In this document: in pieces, positions 9,095 through 17,426 of the stretch
Numbering within the stretch: the stretch's first letter is position 1
How the letters are laid out: each line of letters starts with the position of its first letter
Assembly (NCBI RefSeq): GCF_041431135.1
Contig: NZ_CP107799.1
Location: 4,526,001-4,590,000 of the forward strand
Direction: 5' to 3'
Length of the DNA: 64,000 nucleotides
Source: Streptomyces sp. NBC_00554
Lineage (GTDB): Bacteria > Actinomycetota > Actinomycetes > Streptomycetales > Streptomycetaceae
Program-made: the position numbers and the translations under genes
Notes under the pieces: model-generated
What the model was told of the DNA's origin: nothing
What the model saw: the letters and a program-made list of their open reading frames with translations, nothing else
The model's database searches: none

Positions 9095-9174
9095 CCCCAG
9101 GTCACGGCGAGTGAGTCCTGAGGCTTCTACAGAGCCGCCTTCGGGATTCGAACCCGAGACCTACGCATTACGAG
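9095..9174 (-). repeat. Left att copy: displaced tRNA-Thr 3' part and terminator
   Basis: This 80-bp segment repeats 26905-26984. A 26-bp block (9095-9120) and a 45-bp block (9130-9174) are identical to the right copy; only the 9 bp between them differ. The 45-bp block is the T-arm, variable loop and part of the anticodon arm of tRNA-Thr. The rest is the tRNA terminator hairpin, followed on the minus strand by a CTTTTGCTTTTTT tail. The 5' part of a tRNA is missing, so this is not a working tRNA gene. Confidence 0.9.
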
Positions 9175-9604
9175 ACCATGAGTGTTCGTGTTGCGTGGTG
9201 TTTCGTCGTGCTGTCCGGTGATGTTCTACCTGATCAGAGGACGTGCAACAGGTTGACCCGTGCCACCCCGTGATGCACCGTCCAAAGGCGTCTGTCCACC
9301 GGCTGTCCACCGGTGGGGCTCTCACCGGCCCGCCCGCGAGACTGCCACTCGGCTGTCAGCGCTACTGTCGGGCGGCCGGAGGGCCGAGCGGAAGTCACTG
9401 TGGGACCTCTACAAGCGCCCCTCTGGTGGGTTCGGGCAGCGCGCAGCCCCACGTACCACCTCACCCTGGCTGCCACCTGGCCCTCAGCCTCAAATTCGGA
9501 ATACTCGCCGACTGCCTTGCCCGGGCGCATTGCTCCTGCTCGTGCGCCGAAGCACCGATAACCGGTGAAAGAGCCCGCACCAGTTGGCGCCAGGGTCGGC
9601 TGGG
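9175..9604. other. Left arm of the island, no gene seen
   Basis: No convincing coding region. It contains the 11-bp tandem repeat CTGTCCACCGG (9292-9302 and 9303-9313), a candidate integrase arm-binding site matched by GTCCACC pairs with the same 11-bp spacing at 26716-26733 in the right arm. Confidence 0.5.
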
Positions 9605-10261
9605 TCATCTCTCGTCGATCCGTTCACCGAGGATCTCTGCGGCCCAGGCACGCAGCCGTCGACGCATGGCCTCCACCTGGCCACCATCGACGCCGTAGAC
9701 CTCGTACTCCCGGTCCGGCCAACGGTCGACCGCCCGCAGCGCCTGGGCGAAATAGCGCGGATCGAACCCAGCATCGTGCTCCGACGCCAACTCCAGCAGC
9801 CGATCACCCGGGTACTGCCCGGAAGCGAGCGCGGCATTCACATCGAGGTAATCACGCGGCGCGGCCCGTCCGAACAGCGTGGTCACCTTGTTGGCCACCG
9901 CGTCGTCGGGGTGCAGTACGGGACCGATCTCCAAAACAGCAGGCGGCCGAGCCCGCCAGTCGCACCCGAGCTCTACCTTCGCCGTGTGTCCCCGTTCGTC
10001 AGCAACCGCGAACCGGGCGAACACCCCACCGGACTTCTCCACCTCAACGGTCAGGTCTGCCGCCCGGTACGCCGCAGCCACCGCACCGACTGCCTCGGAG
10101 AAGGCAACCGGGTCAGCGTTGTCCGTGAACAGGTCGACGTCATCCGACAGCCGCTCCAGGAACCCGTGCACCTGCACCGCATACCCGCCGGCCAGGACAA
10201 AGCCGTAACTCGCGGCGGCTCCAAGACCGATACGGGCGAGCCGGGAGTGAAACGGATCCAT
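9605..10261 (-). CDS. AbiEii/AbiGii-type nucleotidyltransferase (toxin-like)
   Basis: A 218-residue nucleotidyltransferase. The family signature is visible as LAGGYAVQ (residues 23-30) followed by SDDVDLFTD (39-47), the pair of Asp residues expected to bind metal. Family members are the toxin halves of AbiE-type abortive-infection toxin-antitoxin systems; some transfer nucleotides to tRNA. The ATG at 10259-10261 follows AGGA and sits 11 bp after the stop of an upstream 107-residue gene, so the two form one operon like a toxin-antitoxin pair. The upstream protein is not a recognisable AbiEi winged-helix antitoxin. Function in defence is inferred from family and from location in an island. Confidence 0.82.
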   Translation of the reverse strand: MDPFHSRLARIGLGAAASYGFVLAGGYAVQVHGFLERLSDDVDLFTDNADPVAFSEAVGAVAAAYRAADLTVEVEKSGGVFARFAVADERGHTAKVELGCDWRARPPAVLEIGPVLHPDDAVANKVTTLFGRAAPRDYLDVNAALASGQYPGDRLLELASEHDAGFDPRYFAQALRAVDRWPDREYEVYGVDGGQVEAMRRRLRAWAAEILGERIDER

Positions 10262-10272
10262 GCCGACGAATC

Positions 10273-10596
10273 CTACGCAGCCCTGCGGGCCAGCTCCGGG
10301 AAGCGCACCTCCCACATCAGCCGCACCCGCGGCGGAAGCCACAGCCTCTGCCACACGGCTGAGAGAAGCACGGGGTCGAGGAACTGCCGCAGCTCCTCCA
10401 CATGCATGGCCTCGCGGATGACCGTCTCATAGAGCATCCGCAGGTCAACGTCGTCCGACAGGTCGTAGGCACTCTTCGGTGTCCAGTCCAACGCGGTCGG
10501 CAAAGCCACGACCCCGTCCGTCGGACCGGCCAGCTCATCCAGGGTCTCCGGAACCGTGTACGGCCGGATCTCCGCATACCGCACCCGTGTCTCCAT
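10273..10596 (-). CDS. Hypothetical partner of the AbiEii-like protein (antitoxin candidate)
   Basis: A 107-residue acidic/neutral protein opening METRVRYAEIRPYTVPETL. It has no membrane segment or signal. It contains VVALPTALDW and a helix-rich second half (MLYETVIREAMHVEELRQFLD). It precedes the AbiEii-type gene by 11 bp and the two are surely co-transcribed. The position fits an antitoxin, but I recognise no antitoxin family in the sequence, so the role is only inferred from context. No strong ribosome binding site precedes the ATG; the mRNA may be leaderless. Confidence 0.6.
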   Translation of the reverse strand: METRVRYAEIRPYTVPETLDELAGPTDGVVALPTALDWTPKSAYDLSDDVDLRMLYETVIREAMHVEELRQFLDPVLLSAVWQRLWLPPRVRLMWEVRFPELARRAA

Positions 10597-10700
10597 GCGC
10601 TCAGTATGCCCAGCCTCGGCCCCGGACAGCCACAGCCATCTACTCAGGGGGAGCCGTCGATCAGGGCCTGCAGGAGGCTGAGCCCGCGGATCCGTCCGGG

Positions 10701-12155
10701 TCAGGCCAGTGGGTAGCCCTGGGCGAGCAGGGCTTGGCGGAACGCGGGGAGCTTCTCGGCGGGGACGGCCAGCTGCCGCTCACCGAGGCGGGTGCAGAGG
10801 GCGCGCAGGCGGCGGCCGCCCGCAAGGAGAGTGGCCAGGGCTTCGTCGGCGCACTCGATGAGGTGGACCGGGCCGGTGTCGCGGACCTTGCCGAGGCGGC
10901 GTTCGGTGTCGTCCAGCAGAGTGGCTGTACCGTTCCGGGTTGCGGCAGCGGCTGCGAGGACGCCTGGGCAAGGTAACGGCGGAGCTCCTTCAGGGGCGCT
11001 TGGTGTCCAGGGCGCTCAGGAGGGAGGCGGCGCTCAGGGTCCACACCCGGTCGGAGGTCTTGTCGGCGAAGGCATCCAGGAGCAGGGCGACGGCAGGACG
11101 CAGTCCGTCGAGGGCGACGATGTCGAAATTCGGCAGAACCTTGATGCCGCAACAGTCTGTGCCGACGGGCATCGGCGCGGGGATGTAGGCGGTGGCGCGG
11201 CCGGTGGCGTACGCGCCGAGTGGTTTCAGGCGCAGGGCGAGCAGGCCGTCATAGCGGGAGAGTTGGTCGAGGTCGTCGCCGCCCCAGTTGTCGCGGTAGT
11301 CCTCGCGGGCGCCGACGGGCGGAACGTACTCGATGTCGATGAGGCCGAGGGTGGCGGCGTACTCGAACAGGACGGCGAGCGTGTAGCGGCCCTGGAGCAG
11401 GGGCCAGTCGTGGAATCCGTCGTAGCCGAGGCTGCCGTACTGCGGGTCTTGCAGGTACAGCTTCCACAGGGCGCGGTCGCTGCGCGCGACGGTGAAGTCG
11501 AGCCCGCTCTTGCGCATGGCCGCGAACAGGTCGTCCACCTGGGTCCACTGCCCGGTGCGCAGGCGGCGAGGGCCTGGCCAACCGTCTTACGGCGGGGCCC
11601 CGCGGCGGACAGCACTGCCGCCGCGCGTTGGCCCTTGATCCCCTCGATACGGGAGAACTCATCCAGCACGGCGCGGTTCAGCCACCGCTGCCACAGGAGC
11701 CTGAGGGTGTCATGGGGCGGCTTGGTCAGGGCGGCCCGCCCGCGGGTGGTCAACGCCAGCTTCCCTGAGGCGAGTTCGGCGAGGCCTCCGGCCTGGAGCA
11801 GCAGCGGCCAAGCGAAGGCGGCGATGAGATCGGCGAGGTAGAAGTCGGCGTCCTGCAGGATCTCGGCGACAGCCGCCACCGTGGCCGCACCCGGGCGGTG
11901 CGTCTTCTGGCTGCACCGCAGCCTGCTGGGTACATCAATGTGCAGCACCCTGAGCAAGTCGGCGGTGACGACCCGGTACGCGTTGCCCGTACGGAGGACC
12001 GTGCAGGGATACCGACCACGCTTGGCGAGCGCATACCCGGTACTCCGGCCGAGAGACAGCGCGCGGTTCGCCGTCTCCAGGTCTACGGCCGCCGGCAGCG
12101 CGAGCAGTTCCTCGCGCGTCAGAGCCCGAGGCATGTCGGTCTGCTTGGCGATCAC
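10701..12155 (-). pseudogene. Chimeric pseudogene: HTH domain joined to a frameshifted helicase-associated gene
   Basis: The first about 73 codons (from ATG 12155) encode a small helix-turn-helix protein of the kind found in Streptomyces integrative elements (ALSLGRSTGYALAKRGRYP..RTGNAYRV). At about residue 73 the frame passes directly into a different protein resembling the N-terminal part of XPB/Ssl2-like helicase proteins: LRLLWQRWLNRAVLDEFSRIEG, then after a frameshift near 11550 LQDPQYGSLGYDGFHDW and GRYTLAVLFEYAATLGLID, then after another frameshift near 10980-10930 LLDDTERRLGKVRDTGPVHL and a normal end LLAQGYPLA with TGA 10701-10703. At least two frameshifts and loss of the upstream part make it non-functional. 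The fusion point looks like a recombination scar. Confidence 0.75.
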
Positions 12156-12232
12156 CGACGCTCCTTGCTCTCGACCGTAGCGGTGTGGCGCAGCCGAGGC
12201 AGTGCACCGCTGTCAGTACGTCCGGCCGCTGG

Positions 12233-12462
12233 CGAGTGCCCTCTCCTGCGGTCACAGGAGAGGGCACTCGCGGTCCCGGCTGTGTGACCAGACCGGCAAC
12301 CGGGGCCGACCGCCGGTGAGGACCCTTGAGGCGTGAAGGCCCGCAGACGGCGATTGGGTGGGCCTCCATCCGGCTCTCGCTCGTCCCCGGTGGAGGTCGC
12401 GCGTAAAGACCATCCGGGGTTTGTGTGAGTCATCTGTGAGATCACGATGAGAGAGCACTCAT
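12233..12462 (-). ncRNA. Candidate response-regulator-controlled small RNA (copy A)
   Basis: On the minus strand three 11-bp-spaced CTCA[CT] repeats (plus-strand GTGAG/ATGAG at 12426, 12437, 12448) are followed by a CTTTAC -10-like element (near 12403-12408), a leader with ACCTCCACCGGGGACG, and about 140 nt later a perfect 16-bp hairpin (12233-12248 with 12255-12270, 6-nt loop). No convincing ORF lies between. The promoter matches that of the carbonic anhydrase gene at 21032-21090, and the hairpin is related to the one ending the SulP operon at 18034-18073. Either a small RNA of about 150-170 nt or a promoter-terminator remnant. The whole gap 12156-12568 holds nothing else recognisable. Confidence 0.5.
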
Positions 12463-12568
12463 GGCTCCCAGGCACGTTGAGGCGGCCGTCAGGCCGACTC
12501 CATCCGGTGCCGGGAGCGCTGCGCCTGGCTCCGTAAGAGCGCAGGCCTGGCCCCGGCACCACCGATCG

Positions 12569-13030
12569 TCAGCATCCTTCCTCGACGAAGTTCTGGAGGC
12601 GCTTGAGGATCGTTCGCTGGGTGTGATGGAACCTGCACCCGATCAGGGGGTTCATCAGCCAGACGAGGACGTTGTTCGGCCGGAACGTGCTGTGCGCCGT
12701 CACCAGGGTCCCGCCTTCGCGGTGTTCGAGGTCGAAGCCGGCCCGCCAGTCGGAGACCCGGCGGCTGAACCCGGAGGTGTCGTCGTCGATCGCCCAGGTG
12801 ATCCGCCACTGATCGTCCTCTTCGATTTCGATGCAGCGCTCCTGGGTCGCGCCGGGTTTCCCGCCGAGTACGACCGAGCAGATCCGCATCGCTCCGAGAC
12901 GGTGATCGCCGGTGATGCGAACGATGTATGGATGCCAGCGGGCGTGCACCTGCGGGTTCTTGATCGCCTGCCAGACGGCGCCCACCGGGGCGTGGATCAG
13001 AACCTTGTCCTCGATCCTTGCTTCGAGCAT
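12569..13030 (-). CDS. SRPBCC-family protein
   Basis: A 153-residue single-domain protein of the START/polyketide-cyclase-like SRPBCC fold, which forms a hydrophobic ligand cavity. The N-terminal KVLIHAPVGAVWQAIKNPQVHARWHP is the usual first strand and helices of the fold (shown here as KVLIHAPVGAVW and HARWHP), and the C-terminal long helix is RTILKRLQNFVEEG. The ATG at 13030 follows GGAGGAG at 6 nt. It is a single gene in the island, next to lipoprotein genes on the same strand. The ligand is not predictable. Confidence 0.82.
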   Translation of the reverse strand: MLEARIEDKVLIHAPVGAVWQAIKNPQVHARWHPYIVRITGDHRLGAMRICSVVLGGKPGATQERCIEIEEDDQWRITWAIDDDTSGFSRRVSDWRAGFDLEHREGGTLVTAHSTFRPNNVLVWLMNPLIGCRFHHTQRTILKRLQNFVEEGC

Positions 13031-13066
13031 GTGGCCTCCTCCGAGGTTGTCCGAACCACCGGTGGC

Positions 13067-13500
13067 TCAGGACCTTGTGCCCGACCTCAGAACCGGAGGT
13101 CTCGAACGCTCCGTCGTTGCCTTGACGGTGACCGTGGTCTGCCCGGTCGTGGTGCCGTTGGCGATGATCTCGTCGAAGTCGCCGGACGTACCCTCCAGGC
13201 GGGCCCAGTAGGAGAGAGACAAGCCGGGGTCCGAGGCGCCGGCGGTCCTGTAGGCGCCGGACTTGATGTCGGTGCCGACCACGTGGGTGCCTTCGCCGGG
13301 GATGGTCGCCGCGGCCGGCTTCGGCTTCGGCCTCACGGTCACGATCGGCGCGGCCGCCATCTTGGTGACGGTGACCGTGTGCGCGGATTCAGCAGCCCCG
13401 GTCGCCGTCTCGGTGATGGTCTGCGTCACCGTGCGCGCGGGCTTGGCGCCTCCGCTACTGCCGCAGCCCGCAGTCATCACGAGCAGGGCGGCGTCCCAGG
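13067..13500 (-). pseudogene. Truncated lipoprotein remnant
   Basis: Translation in one frame shows a lipobox (LLVMTAGC), a Thr/Val-rich linker (TVTQTITETATG, TVTVTK) and a conserved block GEGTHVVGTDIKSGAY..SYWARLEGTSGDFDEIIANG, as in Streptomyces surface lipoproteins. The signal peptide has lost its start: no start codon lies far enough upstream before the preceding gene's stop, and only four residues separate the nearest ATG/GTG from the lipobox. The C-terminal end runs into unrelated residues (TERSRPPVLRSGTRS). Both ends therefore look broken. It directly abuts the DUF4352-type lipoprotein gene. Confidence 0.65.
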
Positions 13501-13503
13501 CGG

Positions 13504-14091
13504 CTACTTGACGTTCCACTGACCGACCGCGCCCGCGAACCCGGAGTCCATGGCCCACTGGATCGTCGCGGCCTTCGAGGACGCGGGGACCTCCCAGACC
13601 ATCCACCCCACGGCCTTCTCCCCGACGGGAAGGCTCAGATCGCTGGTCATGACCGGTCCGGCGGTGATGTCGCCGATAGTGCTGTCGAAGCGCTGCCCTC
13701 CGGTGTCGGCGATCTTTGCCCCGTTGCTCGGGCTGTCGGAGTAGGTGCTCTTGCCGGTGTTGACCAGTTGGAAGCGGGCGGCCACCCACTTCTTGCCGCC
13801 CTCGGGTCCGAAGATCTCGGGGTCGGCGGGCTTCGCCGGATCGACGTACTTCAGGATCGTGACCTTCAGTTCGGAGCCGTCGTCCATGCCCGCGAGGGTG
13901 ATCGTGTCGCCGATGCGGGCAGGCTCTTCCTGGGCTGGATCCTGTGGGGCCTCCGACTTGTCGGACCCGGTCTTGCTGGAGGTGGCCTTCGGCTCGGGCT
14001 TCGTGGTGACCGAGTCGTCGTTGCCGCTGCAGCCGGTGAGCGCGAGGCCGAGGACCGTGGCGGTGGTGAGTGCTGCGAGTCTGGTGCGCAT
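13504..14091 (-). CDS. DUF4352-type lipoprotein
   Basis: A 195-residue exported lipoprotein. The signal peptide ends in lipobox LALTGC with the lipidated Cys at residue 21, followed by a charged/Ser-Thr linker and a beta-sandwich domain resembling DUF4352 (immunoglobulin-like; VAARFQLVNTGKSTYSDSP, then GEKAVGWMVWEVP). Such domains are common in Gram-positive surface proteins, and their partners are mostly unknown. The ATG at 14091 follows GGGAGG. A damaged lipoprotein gene follows immediately downstream. Confidence 0.85.
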   Translation of the reverse strand: MRTRLAALTTATVLGLALTGCSGNDDSVTTKPEPKATSSKTGSDKSEAPQDPAQEEPARIGDTITLAGMDDGSELKVTILKYVDPAKPADPEIFGPEGGKKWVAARFQLVNTGKSTYSDSPSNGAKIADTGGQRFDSTIGDITAGPVMTSDLSLPVGEKAVGWMVWEVPASSKAATIQWAMDSGFAGAVGQWNVK

Positions 14092-14348
14092 GGTGCCTCC
14101 CGGGGTGCGGGCCGGTTTCGTCGGCCGGGCCGTAGCCGTGCTGTTCCGGGCGTTTGCCGGGTGGGGAGAGGCAGGGCCTCGGCGTAGGCGCTTGGGCTGA
14201 CGGCACCGTCGGTTCGTGCGCATGTCTCTCGCCCCCCGGCCCGCCGGGGTCCCGTGGTCTGTCACCGAGTTCAACGAGCGCAGTGCTCTCGGACGCGCAA
14301 GACCCGCTCCGGCCGTGTCCCCCTGGGACAGTGCGGCCGGAGGCCTCA

Positions 14349-14388
14349 CCGGGTCCCTCCGCCTCGGGGGAGCGGCGGAGGGACCCGG
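14349..14388. terminator. Long hairpin, terminator-like
   Basis: A perfect 15-bp GC-rich stem (14349-14363 with 14374-14388) has a 10-nt loop and no T-tail. It lies in the 14092-14510 gap downstream of the minus-strand 71-residue gene. The gap shows no other feature. Confidence 0.6.
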
Positions 14389-14510
14389 CGCCGACGGCCC
14401 GCACCAGGGCCGCCGTCCCGTCGGTGGCTCCACACACCGAACGGGGGTCTGCGTCAGCACGCGTGGTCGCGGCAGTGTGCCTCCCTGCGGACGGGGTCTC
14501 TCCGGCGTGG

Positions 14511-14726
14511 TCACCGTGCCTCCCCGTTGGCGCTGGGCTCTTTTGCGGGTTCGGCGGGCCGCACGTGCTGCGGGGCGGCGTCCCATTCGCGGCCGCCGCC
14601 CGGTGGCCGGAGCTGGAGATTCGTCCCGACGTGCCCCATTACGACGCCGATGCGGTCACTCTGCATGTCTACGGCCAGCCCACCGACCGTCGGCCAGTCC
14701 GCGGGGTGGCGGTCGGGGTCGTGCAT
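14511..14726 (-). CDS. Small hypothetical protein divergent from GntR regulator
   Basis: A 71-residue soluble protein opening MHDPDRHPADWPTVGG and containing DRIGVVMGHVGTNLQLRPPGGGREWD. The ATG at 14724-14726 follows GAAGGAG with good spacing. Small proteins with this RPxGGGREWE signature recur beside GntR regulators in Streptomyces chromosomal islands; I know no assigned function. It is divergently transcribed from the GntR gene with about 147 bp between them, a typical repressor/target arrangement. A strong hairpin lies downstream at 14349-14388. Confidence 0.7.
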   Translation of the reverse strand: MHDPDRHPADWPTVGGLAVDMQSDRIGVVMGHVGTNLQLRPPGGGREWDAAPQHVRPAEPAKEPSANGEAR

Positions 14727-14873
14727 GTCGACGCTCCTTCCCAGCGGTGGCCACCTCCCGGCGCCGTGTCAGTGGTCGCCGGAGGCTCTCCCTTCCAGCA
14801 TATAGGGCACTGTAGGCAGCTGTGGAGGCCTGTGTGTGTCTTTGCAGGTCAACGGCACCCTACGGTGATCGGT

Positions 14874-15152
14874 ATGGGTAAGAACGACATGCCAGTGCTC
14901 GATCCGCGCGGGCCGCAGCTCGTCTACATGGTCGTGGCCGATCACATCGCCGGGCAGATCGCCGGCGGCCAGCTGAAGCCGGGCTCGCGGCTGCCGGGCG
15001 AGCTGGACCTCGCGGCGGCCTACGGCATCGCCCGCATGACCGCGTCCCGCGCCGTCCGGGAGCTGCGCGAGCGCGGTCTTGTCCACACCGTGGTGGGCAA
15101 GGGCACTTTCGTCGTCGAGCCGTCGGCGGATGGCCCCGACAACGACGAGTAG
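14874..15152 (+). CDS. GntR-family winged-helix regulator, minimal
   Basis: A 92-residue protein consisting of a GntR winged helix-turn-helix and little else. The motifs are VADHIAGQIAGGQLKPGSRLPG and IARMTASRAVRELRERGLVH followed by the wing VGKGTFV. There is no effector-binding domain, as is common for regulators in Streptomyces integrative elements. The ATG at 14874 is chosen; no strong ribosome binding site is present. The GC-poor stretch around 14805-14850 upstream, shared with the divergent 71-residue gene, probably contains its operators. It likely represses its own promoter and the divergent gene. Confidence 0.85.
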   Translation: MGKNDMPVLDPRGPQLVYMVVADHIAGQIAGGQLKPGSRLPGELDLAAAYGIARMTASRAVRELRERGLVHTVVGKGTFVVEPSADGPDNDE

Positions 15153-15313
15153 CACGCGCTGCGCTGCGGGCCACCTGTCACGGGGGACTTGAGACCGACG
15201 ACGTCGTCGTGTCGGCCACGAGGCGAGAGGGCTGGGGTCCTGATGTCGAACACCTTTCCGGAACATGCCTTCCCGCGTCCGACGGACAGCCTTACGCCCC
15301 GTTCGCGGGTACA

Positions 15314-15557
15314 GGAGGGGCGCCGCGGTGGCACACCCCCTCCCGGTCGAGCAGGAGGGGACTTTCGCGCCTCGGTCGCCGGGCCACCGTACGGCGACCG
15401 AGGACTGCCGCCTTGAGGACCGACGGGGATCAAGGTCCACAGACGGCGATTCGATGGACCTCCACCCGGCCTTCGGACATCCCCGGCGGATGTCGCATGC
15501 GATAAGCCTGTGGTGTTTGCGTGAGTCAGCCGTGAGATCACAGTGAGAGAGTTCTCA
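15314..15557 (-). ncRNA. Candidate response-regulator-controlled small RNA (copy B)
   Basis: On the minus strand three exact 11-bp-spaced CTCAC repeats (plus-strand GTGAG at 15521, 15532, 15543) with an upstream TGAGA-N4-TCTCA element are followed by a CTTATC -10-like box (near 15501-15506), the leader ACATCCGCCGGGGATGTCC and, about 150 nt on, a C-rich hairpin (15337-15343 with 15354-15360) whose arm CCCCTCCTGC matches the SulP-operon terminator. About three-quarters identical to copy A over its length by eye. The remaining part of the 15153-15819 gap shows no gene. Confidence 0.5.
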
Positions 15558-15819
15558 CGCATGTGCCACATAGGGGTGGAGCGGCGGGTCAGCCGCGCAG
15601 GCGATAGCCACCACCAAGCCCGTGCTGCTGCCCGTTGCCTTGGAGTGCTCGCACGCACGAACCCTTGATCCACGACTTCCGGCCCTCCACGCCGCTGCGT
15701 CATATGGATATGCAGCACGCCCCCGCCGCATGTCTCGCGCGTGCGGTGAGGGCGCCATCGGACTACGGCCGGTATGCAGGCGCACGGCTCATCAGCAGAG
15801 GCGTGTTGGGACATGCGCG

Positions 15820-16512
15820 TCAGGTCTTACGTGCAGTGATCAGCAGAGTGGTCGGCCAGCGGTCATGTCGGGAACCGCGCAACTCCCTGGCCGAAGTCGC
15901 CCTGAGGCCGGCACGGGCGAGGTGAGCGTCCCAGCGGTTGGCGTCGAACTCCCAGCGCGCGATGGGAAGTCGGGAGCCGTCAGGGAGAGTGACGAAGTCC
16001 CAGCGGGGCCGGTCATCCGACGAGGGACGGCGACCTCCACGCGCGGGGTGCGGGACAGAGAAGGCAAGGATGCGTCCGGCCCTCAGGTGTTCGGCGATGG
16101 CGGGCAGCAGCAGTTCCGGGGAGACAAGGCCTATGGCGCCGAACACCGAGTAGATCGCGTCGTATTGTCCCCCGGTGGCCTGCAGGAAGGTCACGGCGTG
16201 GCCAGCCACGAGGGTGATTCTGTCCAGCCGCCCGTAGTGGGAGCGGGCGCGGCGCACCTGCAGACCCACCAGGTCCACCCCGGTGACGATGGCGCCGTGG
16301 CGGGCGGCGAGGTGAGCGACGTTGCGACCAGGACCGCAGCCGAGTTCCAGCACACTCCTTTGCCGCAGGTCCCTGCCGAGGATCTCGGCACCGGGACCGA
16401 GGCCACGGCGGGTGGTCCACTCCATGCGCTTGGGTACGGGCAGGGCCTGAGCGGGCCCGGCGGCACTTCGCTGGAAGGCCTGGAAGTGCCAGGCGGAGAC
16501 TTGGGCAGGCAC
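15820..16512 (-). CDS. Class I SAM-dependent methyltransferase
   Basis: A 230-residue methyltransferase with motif I VLELGCGPGRNVAHLA at about residues 54-69, an acidic end of strand 2 (VTGVDLVG) and post-I motif YDAIYSVFGAIG. No substrate-specific domain is visible. The GTG start at 16510-16512 directly follows the stop codon of the phosphotransferase-like gene, so the pair is translationally coupled. The upstream gene is frameshifted, so the present role of this gene is uncertain, although its own frame is intact. Confidence 0.85.
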   Translation of the reverse strand: MPAQVSAWHFQAFQRSAAGPAQALPVPKRMEWTTRRGLGPGAEILGRDLRQRSVLELGCGPGRNVAHLAARHGAIVTGVDLVGLQVRRARSHYGRLDRITLVAGHAVTFLQATGGQYDAIYSVFGAIGLVSPELLLPAIAEHLRAGRILAFSVPHPARGGRRPSSDDRPRWDFVTLPDGSRLPIARWEFDANRWDAHLARAGLRATSARELRGSRHDRWPTTLLITARKT

Positions 16513-17426
16513 CTAGACCTCCAGGAGTTGGAGTACGTCGATGAGGTGCCGGCGGACGACCTTGATGGAGGCGAGATCAGTGGCCGGGGCATCGAGCCAT
16601 CGGACGATCTGCTCCAGGAACCGCTCGGTGACCCACATCCGGTGCCAGCCCACGGCCCACGCTTCCGCGGCCAGGCCGCCGCCACGCTGGGCGAGTACGT
16701 CCGGGGCGCCGCCTGCGGTGACGTACTGCTCAAGGAAGGCCCCCAGTCGTAGCGGGTCGGGGGCATGGAGGGTGGTGTGCCAACTGGCGAGATCGAGCAG
16801 GCCGGGGCCGGTGAAGGCGCGTGCCATGTCCAGTAGCCGCCAGCCGGTGGGGCCGATGTGAAGACTGGTGGGGTGGAACTCGGCGTGCACCCAGCCGAAC
16901 GGGGCCACGGCGGCTCCGGTCGCGCGGGCGGTGGCGGCCCGGGCGATCTGGTCCAGGGCCTCCTTGATGTCGCCCGTGTCCTGCCAGCGGTCGGCCTGCG
17001 GAGCTGGTCGAGATGGCCGAGCGCCCGGTCCGGCAGGGCGCGGAGTCCCGCCTCATGGAGTACGGGCAGGAAGGGCGCCGCGGGAGCACTGTGCAGGACG
17101 ACTGCGGCGGCGGCACCGTCGGGATCGTCTGCGTCACGGACGGGGGTGCCGAGGTCTTCGAGGAGCATTCCGAGCCAGGCGTCGCGTACGACGGAGGAGC
17201 GGACCTGCGGCACCGGGATACCGCGCAGGTGCGCGAGGCGCAGGGCCAGATCCTCGCTGTGGAAGGGCTTCTCGGCGTACTTGAAGATCGCCGTCCGGCC
17301 GTCGGGGAAGGTCACCCGCTCGAATCCCGATGTCGGCCGCAGCCGGATCTCCTCCCGGGTGGGTGTGGGCCGGCCGGTGAGGGTGCACAGGTTGGTCAGC
17401 AGGGTGGTGGTGAGGGGATTGTGCAT
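16513..17426 (-). pseudogene. Aminoglycoside-phosphotransferase-like gene with a frameshift
   Basis: From ATG 17426 (after AGGAG) the frame encodes a kinase-like N-lobe (SGFERVTFPDGRTAIFKYA, PQVRSSVVRDAWLGMLLEDLG). The frame is lost near 17000: reading continues in the neighbouring frame as DRWQDTGDIKEALDQIARAA and then HAEFHPTSLHIGPTGWRLLDMA, the Brenner-type catalytic loop and metal site of APH/choline-kinase-like enzymes. A single-base change would restore one 303-residue protein, so this is either a recent pseudogene or a sequencing error. It is coupled to the methyltransferase gene downstream. Confidence 0.75.

Noticed and set aside
9130..9174. A second tRNA-Thr gene
   Set aside because: Only the 3' half is present; no acceptor 5' strand or D-arm follows. 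It is the displaced attachment-site copy.
13067..14437. One long 456-codon protein on the minus strand
   Set aside because: Upper two-thirds is a shadow of the DUF4352 lipoprotein; only the lower third carries lipoprotein features and it is broken.
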